From Tannerella sp. (GTDB taxonomy: Bacteria; Bacteroidota; Bacteroidia; Bacteroidales; Tannerellaceae): DNA of 56,208 bases. Below are positions 38,056 through 47,134 of this stretch, piece by piece (the stretch's first letter is position 1; each line of letters opens with the position of its first letter). The stretch spans positions 1-56,208 of the forward strand of contig JAISXP010000090.1 of the NCBI GenBank assembly GCA_031270465.1. Reading direction: 5' to 3'. The notes beneath the pieces were generated by a model. It was not told the DNA's origin. It saw nothing but the letters and a program-made list of their open reading frames with translations, and searched no databases. Position numbers and translations under genes: made by a program.

Positions 38056-38990
38056 TTTCTCGCTTTTGTTATTCGTTCCTTACCGGACAGGTCGCGAATG
38101 GATTCGACGTCGCGATATCCTTTTTCGCACAACATCTTGACGACGGCGTCACCGCAGGCCTCATTGATTTCAAAGAAAAGCCATCCGCCCGGCGTCAATT
38201 TTTCTATTCCGGCCGACGCTATCCACCGGTAAAACAGCAGCGGATCGTCGTCCGGCACAAACAGAGCCTCATGCGGCTCAAAGTTCAGCACATTGGCACA
38301 CATTCCGCTCTTTTCACATTCGCGCACATATGGCGGGTTACTGACAATCACATCGAGCGGCGGAAGCGACGACGGCATTTCCCGCAGGATATCCGTCTGC
38401 ACAAAATGGATGGCAACGTCGTGACGATGCGCATTGCGTCCTGCCGTCTCCAGTGCATTGCCGGAGATGTCGATCGCATGAACCTCCGCGCCTTTCAGGT
38501 GACGCGCCAGCGCAATGGCGATGCAGCCGCTGCCCGTCCCGACGTCCAGAATCTTCAATCCTTTACCCGTTGCGCTTTGCGTGGAATGGCTGTGTAGACT
38601 GGCACGCGGTTCGCTCCTGTCAAGATAGCCCGAATCGTCCGAGTTTGAATTTTCATCCTGTGTGCAGCTTAACGTGCGAATGATGAACTCGACGAGTTCT
38701 TCCGTTTCGGGACGCGGAATCAGGACGGACGGATTCACCTCGAGCGCGAGACCGTAAAATTCGGTTTCGCCTAAAACATACTGAAAAGGTTCCGCCTTTT
38801 CGAGACGCTGCACGATTGTACGGATGCGTTCCCTTTCCGTTCGCGAGAAATGTTTATCTTTGCACAGCAATTGTTGATGAAGCGGCGTCAGGCACGCATG
38901 TTCTACAATCCGGCGGACAAGGCTGTTGATTTCTTCCGCAGGATACAGATCTCCGAGTGCTTTGCGTATGTATGTAACCGTTTCGTTCAT
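38052..38990 (-). CDS. prmC: Peptide chain release factor N5-glutamine methyltransferase
   Basis: Methylates the GGQ glutamine of RF1/RF2. It is 312 aa, with an N-terminal helical domain and a Rossmann methyltransferase: LIPRPETEELV, ILDVGTGSGCIAIALA and the catalytic NPPYV. The middle has an extra ~25-residue polar insert (TLSCTQDENSNSDDSGYLD), an oddity of this copy. It is the first gene of its operon, with a TATCTTTG box just upstream, divergent from ribD. Confidence 0.96.
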   Translation of the reverse strand: MNETVTYIRKALGDLYPAEEINSLVRRIVEHACLTPLHQQLLCKDKHFSRTERERIRTIVQRLEKAEPFQYVLGETEFYGLALEVNPSVLIPRPETEELVEFIIRTLSCTQDENSNSDDSGYLDRSEPRASLHSHSTQSATGKGLKILDVGTGSGCIAIALARHLKGAEVHAIDISGNALETAGRNAHRHDVAIHFVQTDILREMPSSLPPLDVIVSNPPYVRECEKSGMCANVLNFEPHEALFVPDDDPLLFYRWIASAGIEKLTPGGWLFFEINEACGDAVVKMLCEKGYRDVESIRDLSGKERITKARK

Positions 38991-39001
38991 AATGTCATTT
39001 A

Positions 39002-39009
39002 CAAAGATA
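39002..39009 (-). promoter_or_regulatory. -7 box for prmC-recX-comF
   Basis: TATCTTTG on the minus strand 12 nt upstream of the prmC ATG; the transcript would have a very short leader. Confidence 0.5.
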
Positions 39010-39028
39010 CGAAAAAAAGTCGGAACAG

Positions 39029-40111
39029 ATGCAAGTCGAAGAAAAATATATGGTGCGATGCATGGAATTGGCAGAATACGGACGGTTGTCCGTAGCGCCC
39101 AATCCGATGGTCGGCGCTGTCATTGTTCACCGCGGGCGTATCATCGGCGAAGGTTATCACCGACGATACGGCGAGGCGCACGCCGAAGTGAACGCCATCG
39201 CATCCGTACGCGACGTCTCTTTGCTACACGAGGCCACTTTGTACGTCAACCTCGAACCCTGTTCGCATTTCGGAAAAACGCCTCCATGCACGCAGTTGAT
39301 TATCCGAAAGCATATTCCGCGCGTGGTAGTGGGCTGCCTTGACCCTTTTCCCGAAGTTTCGGGACGGGGCGTGAAGATGTTGCGCGATGCAGGCATCGAC
39401 GTCGTAACGAATGTGATGAAACATGAAGCCCTGGCGTTGAATCGCGTGTTTATAACCGCCCATTCCCAAAAACGCCCTTACATTATATTAAAGTGGGCCG
39501 AAAGTGTGGACGGATATCTCGACCGCATCCGGACGAGCGCCGCACAAGCACCAGTGCAGTTGTCGACCGCCATCACGCGCCGCTTCGTGCATAAATTGCG
39601 CTCGGAAGTATCTGCCATTCTGGTCGGGACGAACACGGTCAGGCTCGACAATCCTTCGCTGACGGTGCGTCACTGGGTTGGAGCTTCGCCTGTGCGCGTT
39701 TTTATCGACCGTCGTCTGTCGGTGCCCACGTCGTACCATGTGCTGGACGGAAGTGTCCCGACACTGGTTTTCACGGAAAAAAAACAGGCGGGTGGTGGCA
39801 AAACGGAATATATTCGAATAGATTTCGAGGACGAAGTGATTCCGCAAATCCTGCGCAGCCTTCATGAACGCCGGCTGTATTCACTGCTGGTCGAAGGCGG
39901 AGCGTGTCTCCACCGGAGTTTCCTGAATGCGGGGTTGTGGGACGAACTGCAAGTCGAAACAGCTCCCGTTCTTCTCGGAAACGGCGTGAAATCTGCTGAT
40001 ATACATATTGATGAAACATGCGAAATGAAAAGGCGCTTCTGCGTATGTTCGTCAAGTCACAATAAACTTAAGGAAACTATAATAACTGTATATTCGCGCA
40101 GGCATTTATGA
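39029..40111 (+). CDS. ribD: Bifunctional riboflavin biosynthesis deaminase/reductase
   Basis: Protein of 360 aa with an N-terminal zinc deaminase domain (HAEVNAI and PCSHFGKTPPCT as zinc ligands) and a C-terminal NADPH-dependent reductase (LVEGGACLHRSFLN). It carries out two successive steps of the riboflavin pathway from the GTP-derived pyrimidine. No other rib genes are nearby. It is divergent from prmC, with a 38-nt gap. Confidence 0.97.
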   Translation: MQVEEKYMVRCMELAEYGRLSVAPNPMVGAVIVHRGRIIGEGYHRRYGEAHAEVNAIASVRDVSLLHEATLYVNLEPCSHFGKTPPCTQLIIRKHIPRVVVGCLDPFPEVSGRGVKMLRDAGIDVVTNVMKHEALALNRVFITAHSQKRPYIILKWAESVDGYLDRIRTSAAQAPVQLSTAITRRFVHKLRSEVSAILVGTNTVRLDNPSLTVRHWVGASPVRVFIDRRLSVPTSYHVLDGSVPTLVFTEKKQAGGGKTEYIRIDFEDEVIPQILRSLHERRLYSLLVEGGACLHRSFLNAGLWDELQVETAPVLLGNGVKSADIHIDETCEMKRRFCVCSSSHNKLKETIITVYSRRHL

Positions 40112-40183
40112 AGAAGAATACTTGCGGAATCTAAAATTTTATAAATAATGATGCCTTTTGCGGTGTATCGTGAAAATTGTTCC

Positions 40184-40191
40184 TACTTTTG
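40184..40191 (+). promoter_or_regulatory. -7 box for the DUF6242 gene
   Basis: TACTTTTG, 28 nt upstream of the ATG, matches TAnnTTTG; a TTTG at 40157-40160 could be -33. Confidence 0.5.
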
Positions 40192-40219
40192 TACACTTGT
40201 AATAAAACAAACAGTGTGA

Positions 40220-41587
40220 ATGAAAAAGAATAAAATACCTTTATGGTTGTTCGGAGGTTTGCTCTTCCTCCTGTCGTCATGCCTTGGAAATGATGGAGCC
40301 GAACTGGAAGAGTGGAACTTGTCCAATTGCCAGATATCCACTTTTTCCCTGTCGTGCGACTCCATCTCAGGGCTATCGGATGTGAAGTTCACCATCGATC
40401 AGATAAACGGGCTGATATTCAACAAAGATTCGTTGCCTTACGGTACGAACATCAATTTCAAGGTGATATGCACACTTACATACGCCCTCGGATCTATAAC
40501 TTCCGTAGAAGTTCATCAGAAGGCGATCGATAAGAAAGAATACTGGAACGGAAGCGATTCCCTGGATTTCACCGGCGAAGTGGTTTTTTACATCATTTCG
40601 TACAACGGAAAGGAAGCCAAGAGCTATACGGCCAAGCTCAACGTCCATCAACAGAATCCCGATCTCTTGGAATGGTCGAAAGATGCCATTTCCCTGCCTG
40701 TGAATGGAGCGTCGGACAGAAAGGTCATCCTGTACGCCGACAGTTACCGGATGTACACGAAGACGGCAAACGGCTATGAACTGTATCAATCGCCCGTGCC
40801 GGACGCAAACAACTGGACAAAGGCTCCGTTGACGGGGCTTCCGGACAAAACGACGTACACGCTTTTGCAGATAACCAAATACGAAGGCAACTTATACTTG
40901 CCCTCGACGGACGGCGCGTTATATCGTTCTGCCAACGGACAGGACTGGACAAGAGTGGAAGATGCGCCCGAAATTGCAGCCCTGCCGGGAGTAGTCGTCG
41001 AGGGGACGGAATTGAGACGCCCATCGGCGTTGGCGGCCATTATCAGGGATGGCGGCGCGTGGCTGTTTGCGACAATGGATGTGTCCGGACAATGGATGAA
41101 AGGAACGGAGATACCTGACGGATTTCCCGTGACAGGATTTGCCTCAAATTCATACAAACAAATGTATTACAGTCATCTGACTGTCGTGGCGGGCAAAGAT
41201 CGTCACGGTGCATTGAGTAACAAAAGCTGGGATACGATGGATGGCCTCGCATGGATTTGCCTGACAGGCAGTGAAAAAAACTATTTCACCCAAAGAGAAG
41301 GCCCCATGCTGGCGGATTATGACGACAAACTCTACCTGACAGGCGGTATCGACGCTTCGAATCAGGGCTTGAAAGATATATACACATCGGCGGACAAAGG
41401 CGTGACATGGGCTTTGGCCGATTCGCTGACCTTCCTGCCCGAAACATATCAGGGCAGAGGTTTCGCCTCCATGCTGGTGGATAAAGATAATTTTGTGCTT
41501 CTTTTCGGCGGAAAAGAACGTAATGAAGCAAACATGTCGGACGAATTGTGGCGCGGCCGCATCAATCGTCTGGGGTATAAAGACTGA
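40220..41587 (+). CDS. DUF6242-type lipoprotein
   Basis: Lipoprotein of 455 aa; the lipobox is LLFLLSSC at residues 14-21. N-terminal immunoglobulin-like strands (residues 40-150) are followed by a propeller-like region with repeated W/Y motifs (SANGQDWTRV, TSADKGVTWALADS, LLFGGKER), resembling Kelch/BNR repeats. The DUF6242 identification rests on this architecture and on its known position just before the DUF6089-uppS-bamA cluster in Bacteroidales. Its function is unknown; it is probably an outer-membrane surface or periplasmic protein. Confidence 0.75.
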   Translation: MKKNKIPLWLFGGLLFLLSSCLGNDGAELEEWNLSNCQISTFSLSCDSISGLSDVKFTIDQINGLIFNKDSLPYGTNINFKVICTLTYALGSITSVEVHQKAIDKKEYWNGSDSLDFTGEVVFYIISYNGKEAKSYTAKLNVHQQNPDLLEWSKDAISLPVNGASDRKVILYADSYRMYTKTANGYELYQSPVPDANNWTKAPLTGLPDKTTYTLLQITKYEGNLYLPSTDGALYRSANGQDWTRVEDAPEIAALPGVVVEGTELRRPSALAAIIRDGGAWLFATMDVSGQWMKGTEIPDGFPVTGFASNSYKQMYYSHLTVVAGKDRHGALSNKSWDTMDGLAWICLTGSEKNYFTQREGPMLADYDDKLYLTGGIDASNQGLKDIYTSADKGVTWALADSLTFLPETYQGRGFASMLVDKDNFVLLFGGKERNEANMSDELWRGRINRLGYKD

Positions 41588-41597
41588 ACAGCGAATA

Positions 41598-41605
41598 TAA
41601 TTTTG
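41598..41605 (+). promoter_or_regulatory. -7 box for DUF6089-uppS-bamA
   Basis: TAATTTTG matches TAnnTTTG, 51 nt upstream of ATG 41656. Confidence 0.45.
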
Positions 41606-41655
41606 CGCGTTTTTTCGCGTTAGAAGAAAAGGTGTGACACTAAATAAAGAACAGT

Positions 41656-42354
41656 ATGTCTTCGGCTTTTTTTCTGAGATGGCTCGCAATTTGCTTTCTG
41701 AGCATGTCTTTTTCCCTTGTTTACGGGCAGGAATACCTGTACGAAGCAGGCGGAATGGCTGGCGGTGCGTTTTATATGGGAGACGCAAATAAAACCGCCC
41801 TGTTCAAGGGGATGAATCCCTCGACGGGTGTCGTTTTCCGATATAATGCCAATTTCAGGATAGCCCTCAAGGGCAGTCTGGCGTGGGCTACGGTGTCAGG
41901 CGCTACGGAAGGTTCGGGCAATGTGTTTCCGAACGGAGCTCAATCTTCGTTCAGCCGCAGTCTGTTTGAATTGGGCGGGCAGTTTGAATACAACTTTTTC
42001 CCGTACAGCGACAAATTTGCTTACCTGAACACCAAGCGGCTGTCGCCTTATTTGCTTGTCGGGCTTGGCGCCACCGTGGCACCCGGCGGCGAAACTTTCG
42101 CCGGGCTGAACCTTCCGCTGGGCGCGGGTGTAAAGTATAAACTGAAAAATCGCCTGAACATCGGATGCGAATTTTCGGTACGCAAGTTGTTTGGCGACGG
42201 TTTGGATGTGACGAATAGAAGTAACAGACTACTGGACAATCCTTACGGAATCAGTAGCAGTATAATGAAAAATAAAGACTGGTACTCGTTACTGCTGATT
42301 TCGGTGACGTGGGATTTCGGTCCTCGCAACCGGCAGTGTAACAGCGCCGAATGA
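41656..42354 (+). CDS. DUF6089-family outer-membrane beta-barrel protein
   Basis: Protein of 232 aa with a signal sequence (cleavage around YGQE, residue 26). Strand-rich sequence with YEAGGMAGGAFYMGDAN at the start, typical of the small porin-like barrels placed ahead of uppS-bamA in Bacteroidales, and a C-terminal LLISVTWDFG ending in an aromatic-rich strand. Its role is not established; conserved linkage with BamA points to envelope assembly. uppS starts 19 nt after its stop. Confidence 0.82.
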   Translation: MSSAFFLRWLAICFLSMSFSLVYGQEYLYEAGGMAGGAFYMGDANKTALFKGMNPSTGVVFRYNANFRIALKGSLAWATVSGATEGSGNVFPNGAQSSFSRSLFELGGQFEYNFFPYSDKFAYLNTKRLSPYLLVGLGATVAPGGETFAGLNLPLGAGVKYKLKNRLNIGCEFSVRKLFGDGLDVTNRSNRLLDNPYGISSSIMKNKDWYSLLLISVTWDFGPRNRQCNSAE

Positions 42355-42373
42355 ATATTGTTTTAGACAATTT

Positions 42374-43114
42374 ATGTCATTGGTAGAAAAAATAGACAGA
42401 CAGCGGTTGCCTCAACACGTGGCAATCATCATGGATGGGAACGGACGCTGGGCTAAAATGCGTGGCTACAGTCGCAATACGGGTCACAGCGAAGGCGTTA
42501 TATCCGTACGCAAAGTAGTTGAGGCGGCAACGGCTATCGGATTGAAGTATCTCACCGTCTACACGTTTTCGATGGAAAACTGGAGCCGGCCTGATACGGA
42601 AGTGCAGGCGTTGATGAGCCTGTTGATTTCTGCCGTCCACCGCGAGACGCCCGACCTGATGAAAAACAATATCCGTTTGCGCGTCATCGGTAACTTGTCA
42701 CGCCTGCAAGATTCGGTGCAACAGACCTTGACGGAATGTGTCCGCCAGACGTCCGCAAATACGGGCACTACGCTGGTGCTGGCATTGAGCTATTCCGCGC
42801 GGTGGGAACTGGTGCACGCTGCCGGACAACTTGCTGCTGACGTGGCGGAAAAGAAAATCGCTCTGAATGACATCACGGAAGAGAGTTTTTCGCAATACCT
42901 GTCCACGTACGGATTGCCCGATCCCGACCTGCTGATACGCACCGGCGGGGAAAAACGCATCAGTAATTTCCTGTTGTGGCAACTCTCGTATGCCGAACTT
43001 TATTTTACGGATACATTCTGGCCCGATTTCAGGGAAAACGAATTATATGAAGCGATCTTGTGTTACCAGCAGCGCGAACGCCGTTTCGGTAAGACGAGTG
43101 AACAGTTAAATTGA
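42374..43114 (+). CDS. uppS: Isoprenyl transferase (undecaprenyl diphosphate synthase)
   Basis: cis-Prenyltransferase of 246 aa making the C55 lipid carrier for peptidoglycan and LPS. The catalytic Asp is in IIMDGNGRWAKMRG, and other signatures are YTFSMENWSRP and IRTGGEKRISNFLLWQ. Its stop lies 11 nt before the bamA ATG, linking lipid-carrier supply with outer-membrane assembly. Confidence 0.97.
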   Translation: MSLVEKIDRQRLPQHVAIIMDGNGRWAKMRGYSRNTGHSEGVISVRKVVEAATAIGLKYLTVYTFSMENWSRPDTEVQALMSLLISAVHRETPDLMKNNIRLRVIGNLSRLQDSVQQTLTECVRQTSANTGTTLVLALSYSARWELVHAAGQLAADVAEKKIALNDITEESFSQYLSTYGLPDPDLLIRTGGEKRISNFLLWQLSYAELYFTDTFWPDFRENELYEAILCYQQRERRFGKTSEQLN

Positions 43115-43125
43115 TAGACAATAAT

Positions 43126-45843
43126 ATGATGTATAAAAAAATACGCTTGTTGATTGCATTGATGGGGACTACCGTCTGGTATGGATATGCACAGGTAAAC
43201 GACTCGATTCCAAGGCAAAACGCCATACCCCCCGAAGAAGTGCCCGAAATTTCTTATTCTCTGTCTCCCAAACGCTACATTATTGACAGCATCTGGGTGA
43301 CGGGCGTAAAAAACTATGAAGACTACGTGTTGATCGGATTCTCGGGGCTTGCCGTCGGCGATGAATTTACCTTCCCAATGGGCGATGAGGTCACGGAAGC
43401 CGTCAAGCGCTTCTGGCGGCAGGGACTGTTTTCCGACGTCAAAATCAGGGCGGCGCGCATTTTCGACAACAATAAAATATGGATCGAAATACAGTTGAGA
43501 CAACGCCCCCGCATTTCGGAAATACGCTATAACGGCGTGAAAAAAAGCGAACGCGAAGACCTTGAGGCAAAACTCGGACTTCGGAAAGGGCATACCATTA
43601 CTCCAAATGTGGAAGACCGTGCCAAAACATTGATAAAAAAACATTTCGACGCCAAAGGCTTTAAAAATGTCGACGTCGAAATTGTCCAGAAAGACGACAT
43701 CGCCCACGAAGGAGAAATCATCGTCGACATCAACATCGATAAAAACCAGAAAACCAAAATACAGGAAATCACCCTCGAAGGCAATACGCAGGTATCCGAT
43801 TTCGTACTGAAAAAGGCGATGAAAAAAACGAACGAAAAGTTCAGCCTTTCCAAAAGACTTAAAACAAGTGTTCTGGAAATTTTCAGTACAAAGAAGTTCA
43901 CCAGCGAAGAATACGAAAACGACAAGAAAAACCTGATAGACAAATACAACGAATTTGGCTACCGTGATGCCGTCATCGTCACGGACTCGGTATACAATAT
44001 CAACGACAAGTACGTGAATATCCATCTGAAAATAGACGAAGGACAGAAATATTACATCAAGAACATCCTGTTTGTCGGGAATACCAAATATCCGTCCGAA
44101 CAGTTGGAAACCCTGCTGAACATGAAGTCGGGCGAAATCTACAACCAGAAAAAACTGATGGAACGACTGGTTTCGGACGAAGACGCCGTCTCGAACGTAT
44201 ATTATAACAACGGGTACCTGTTTTTCGGCGCCGACCCTGTCGAAGTAGATGTGCAAAACGATTCCATCGCGCTTGAAATCCGCATACAGGAAGGGCCGCA
44301 GGCTACGATCAACAGAATCATTATCAACGGAAACGACCGCCTGTACGAAGACATCGTCCGCCGCGAACTGCGCACCAAACCCGGACAGCTGTTCAGTCGC
44401 GAAGACCTCATGCGGTCGGCGCGCGAACTGGCGCAGATGGGACATTTCGACCCCGAAAACATGAATCCCGAACCCATTCCCGATATCGAAAACGGAACGG
44501 TAGATATCCGCTACAATCTCGTTTCCAAGGCAAACGATCAGGTTGAACTCTCGGCAGGATGGGGGCCGACAGGCATCATCGGCAAGATAAACCTGAAATT
44601 TGCGAATTTCTCCATGGGTAACCTTTTCAATCTGGGCGGATCGTACCGGGGCATCCTGCCGCAGGGCGAAGGACAAACCTTCACCATCAGCGGACAGACG
44701 AGCGGTAAATATTACCAGTCGTACAGCATCTCGTTCCTCGACCCGTGGTTTGGCGGCAAGCGGCCCAATACCTTATCCACAAGCATCTATTACGCCAAAA
44801 TGACCGGTGTCAACAGCAATTTCTATAGCAGGCAGATGACCAGCTATTACAATGCGATGGCAAGCAATTATTACAGCGGAATGGGCAGTTACGGTGGTTA
44901 CGGTGGATATGGCGGATACGACGGCAGTTCGCTGTACGAAAACGCTTACGACCCAAGCAAACATATGGTAATGATAGGCGCTTCGGTCGGTTACGGCAAA
45001 CGCCTCGACTGGCCGGACGATTATTTCTATTTCATGGCGACACTGAACTATCAACTGTACAAAATGAAAAACTGGTACGAATACTTTATCGTCAGCGACG
45101 GCGCCTGCAATAAAATCAGCCTTGACCTGTCGCTGCAGCGCAGTTCGATAGACAATCCGCTGTATACACGCTATGGCTCGCAGTTTACGGCGTCGCTGTC
45201 GGTTACGCCGCCATACTCGCTGCTCGACGGCAAAGATTACGCCGCCATCACCGACGCGGGCAAAAAACACAAGTGGATTGAATACCATAAATGGAAATTT
45301 CAGGGCAAAGTGTTCTTCCCGCTTGCTCCGCTGCCGGTTAACAACGGGCCGAAACGTACGCCCGTGCTGATGTCGCGCGTGGAATACGGTTTCCTCGGGT
45401 ATTACAACAAAAACAAGATTTCCCCGTTTGAAGCCTTCCAGATGGGAGGCGACCTGATGACCGGGTACTCAAGCTATTACGCATCCGACATGGTTGGCTT
45501 GCGCGGATACGAAAACCTCTCGCTGGCAGGCGAAGGCGGTAACTCGATGGTTCCCTACGGATACGCCTATTCGCGTCTGTCGATGGAACTGCGCTATCCG
45601 TTTATCCTCGAACCGACTTCGACGATATACGGACTGGCCTTTGCCGAAGCGGGAAATGCCTGGGGCACTGTTCGCGACTTCCATCCCTTCGACCTGAAAC
45701 GCTCGGCCGGCGTGGGCGTACGCATCTTCCTCCCGATGATTGGATTGATGGGAATCGACTGGGCTTACGGATTCGACACTCCCTTTGGCAGACCTGAAAA
45801 GGGCGGAAGTCATTTCCACTTTATTCTGGGACAGGAATTTTAA
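43126..45843 (+). CDS. bamA: Outer-membrane protein assembly factor BamA
   Basis: Omp85 protein of about 905 aa from ATG 43126 (MMYKKIRLLIALM); the track's TTG 43111 overlaps uppS. Signal peptide to about YGYAQ. Five POTRA repeats follow (for example RPRISEIRYNGVKKSE, KTKIQEITLEGNTQV), then a 16-stranded barrel with GGSYRGILPQGEG and the C-terminal FGRPEKGGSHFHFILGQEF ending in Phe. An oddity is a Tyr/Gly-rich loop (GSYGGYGGYGGYDGS, about residue 585) between early strands. It inserts barrels such as LptD and SusC into the outer membrane. Confidence 0.97.
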   Translation: MMYKKIRLLIALMGTTVWYGYAQVNDSIPRQNAIPPEEVPEISYSLSPKRYIIDSIWVTGVKNYEDYVLIGFSGLAVGDEFTFPMGDEVTEAVKRFWRQGLFSDVKIRAARIFDNNKIWIEIQLRQRPRISEIRYNGVKKSEREDLEAKLGLRKGHTITPNVEDRAKTLIKKHFDAKGFKNVDVEIVQKDDIAHEGEIIVDINIDKNQKTKIQEITLEGNTQVSDFVLKKAMKKTNEKFSLSKRLKTSVLEIFSTKKFTSEEYENDKKNLIDKYNEFGYRDAVIVTDSVYNINDKYVNIHLKIDEGQKYYIKNILFVGNTKYPSEQLETLLNMKSGEIYNQKKLMERLVSDEDAVSNVYYNNGYLFFGADPVEVDVQNDSIALEIRIQEGPQATINRIIINGNDRLYEDIVRRELRTKPGQLFSREDLMRSARELAQMGHFDPENMNPEPIPDIENGTVDIRYNLVSKANDQVELSAGWGPTGIIGKINLKFANFSMGNLFNLGGSYRGILPQGEGQTFTISGQTSGKYYQSYSISFLDPWFGGKRPNTLSTSIYYAKMTGVNSNFYSRQMTSYYNAMASNYYSGMGSYGGYGGYGGYDGSSLYENAYDPSKHMVMIGASVGYGKRLDWPDDYFYFMATLNYQLYKMKNWYEYFIVSDGACNKISLDLSLQRSSIDNPLYTRYGSQFTASLSVTPPYSLLDGKDYAAITDAGKKHKWIEYHKWKFQGKVFFPLAPLPVNNGPKRTPVLMSRVEYGFLGYYNKNKISPFEAFQMGGDLMTGYSSYYASDMVGLRGYENLSLAGEGGNSMVPYGYAYSRLSMELRYPFILEPTSTIYGLAFAEAGNAWGTVRDFHPFDLKRSAGVGVRIFLPMIGLMGIDWAYGFDTPFGRPEKGGSHFHFILGQEF

Positions 45844-45862
45844 TGTTAATCTAACATAAATC

Positions 45863-45895
45863 TTTGGAAACAGACGAAAATCTCTTGTATTTTTG
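45863..45895 (+). promoter_or_regulatory. Promoter of the first skp gene
   Basis: -33 TTTG (45863-45866), 21-nt spacer, -7 TATTTTTG (45888-45895); 35 nt upstream of ATG 45931. Confidence 0.65.
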
Positions 45896-45930
45896 CAGTG
45901 TAAAAGTATAACGATAAAATTTATATGACT

Positions 45931-46449
45931 ATGAAACGGAAAAATATTTTATTGATTGGAATGATGTTGAGTATATCCATTTCGTCGATGGCGCAGAAGT
46001 TTGCACTTATTGACACGGAATATATCCTGAAAAACATCCCGGCATACGAGATGACCAACGAGCAACTGTCTCAAATGTCGAAGAAATGGCAAGGCGAAAT
46101 AGAAGCCCTCCAGCAGGAAGCGCAGAATATGTACAAAAGCTATCAGAGCGAGCGGGTGTTCCTTTCGGCGGAAATGATAACCAAACGCGAAGAAGAAATC
46201 GTAAAAAAAGAACAGGAAGCGCAGGAACTGAAACGGCAGTACTTCGGAGCTGAAGGCGAACTGTATCAGAAACGTACCAGCCTGGTGAAACCCATTCAGG
46301 ACGAAATCTACGAGGCGGCGAAAGACATCGCCGAAGAAAAAGGCTATCAGGTGATTCTTGACCGCGCATCTGCAATGAGTATCATTTATGCTTCTCCCAG
46401 AATCGATATCAGCAATGAAGTGCTGATAAAATTGGGATATTCGAAATAA
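45931..46449 (+). CDS. OmpH/Skp-family periplasmic chaperone (copy 1)
   Basis: About 172 aa from ATG 45931 (MKRKNILLIGMMLSISISSMAQ; the track start adds two residues). After the signal peptide comes KFALIDTEYILKNIPAYEMTNEQL, then a long charged coiled coil (tentacle), and a C-terminal strand VILDRASAMSIIYASPRIDIS. Trimeric Skp escorts unfolded outer-membrane proteins from Sec to BamA. It is the first of a tandem pair following bamA. Confidence 0.92.
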   Translation: MKRKNILLIGMMLSISISSMAQKFALIDTEYILKNIPAYEMTNEQLSQMSKKWQGEIEALQQEAQNMYKSYQSERVFLSAEMITKREEEIVKKEQEAQELKRQYFGAEGELYQKRTSLVKPIQDEIYEAAKDIAEEKGYQVILDRASAMSIIYASPRIDISNEVLIKLGYSK

Positions 46450-46455
46450 TATGTG

Positions 46456-46463
46456 TACATTTG
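46456..46463 (+). promoter_or_regulatory. -7 box for the second skp gene
   Basis: TACATTTG immediately after the first skp stop, 44 nt upstream of ATG 46508. Confidence 0.5.
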
Positions 46464-46507
46464 CGCGCTGATTCGAAATATTAATTAAAACAATAAATGA
46501 TAGACAG

Positions 46508-47005
46508 ATGAAAAAAATTGTAGTTTTAAGTTTGATGCTTCTTCCGCTGACGCTTTTTGCTCAGGAAGTTAAAATCGCGATTGTGAATACGAACGAGATC
46601 ATCGCTCTGATGCCGGAAGTGGCCGACATGCGGCAGCAACTGGCGGAACTGAATGCTCAGTACGAAAAAGAATTAAAGGTAATGGAGGATGAATATACGA
46701 AAAAATATTCCGAATACATTGCACAGCAGGATTCGCTGACCGAAAATATCAAACTGAGAAGGCAGCAGGATATCCAGAATTTGCAAGATCGTTTTCAGAA
46801 TTATATTCCCATAGCCCAGCAGGAAATGGAAAAGAAACAGGAAGAACTTTTTGCTCCTATTCAGGAAAAACTCGAGAAGGCCATCAAAGCCGTCGGCGAC
46901 GAAAAGGGATTCACATACATCATTAATCCGCAGGTATTGCTCTACAAGAGCAACAATGCCATCGACGCCACCGTGTTTGTGAAAGAAAAACTGGGCATAA
47001 AATAA
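46508..47005 (+). CDS. OmpH/Skp-family periplasmic chaperone (copy 2)
   Basis: Protein of 165 aa, signal peptide ending LFAQ, followed by VKIAIVNTNEIIALMPEV and a long coiled coil rich in Glu/Lys/Gln. The C-terminus FTYIINPQVLLYKSNNAIDAT pairs with the first strand to form the trimer body. It is diverged from copy 1, so the two may form separate or mixed trimers. A 14-bp hairpin terminator follows. Confidence 0.92.
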   Translation: MKKIVVLSLMLLPLTLFAQEVKIAIVNTNEIIALMPEVADMRQQLAELNAQYEKELKVMEDEYTKKYSEYIAQQDSLTENIKLRRQQDIQNLQDRFQNYIPIAQQEMEKKQEELFAPIQEKLEKAIKAVGDEKGFTYIINPQVLLYKSNNAIDATVFVKEKLGIK

Positions 47006-47056
47006 AGTGAACCGGAGACGGCTTCTCTTTCCACAAGGCCGGCCGTGAGCAAATAT

Positions 47057-47102
47057 GGAAATGTGAGGATGCGGAGATTCGTATCCTCACATTTCCGTTT
47101 TT
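47057..47102 (+). terminator. Hairpin terminator after the second skp gene
   Basis: GGAAATGTGAGGAT (47057-47070) pairs with ATCCTCACATTTCC (47083-47096), 14 bp, followed by GTTTTT. It separates the skp genes from murI. Confidence 0.82.
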
Positions 47103-47134
47103 CCCAATTCACACATTGACACATTTCCCTATTA

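Noticed and set aside
38293-38308. Second sigma-54-like match TTGGCACACATTCCGC
   Set aside because: GG and GC are correctly spaced, but the site is inside prmC and points away from any nearby gene start on that strand.
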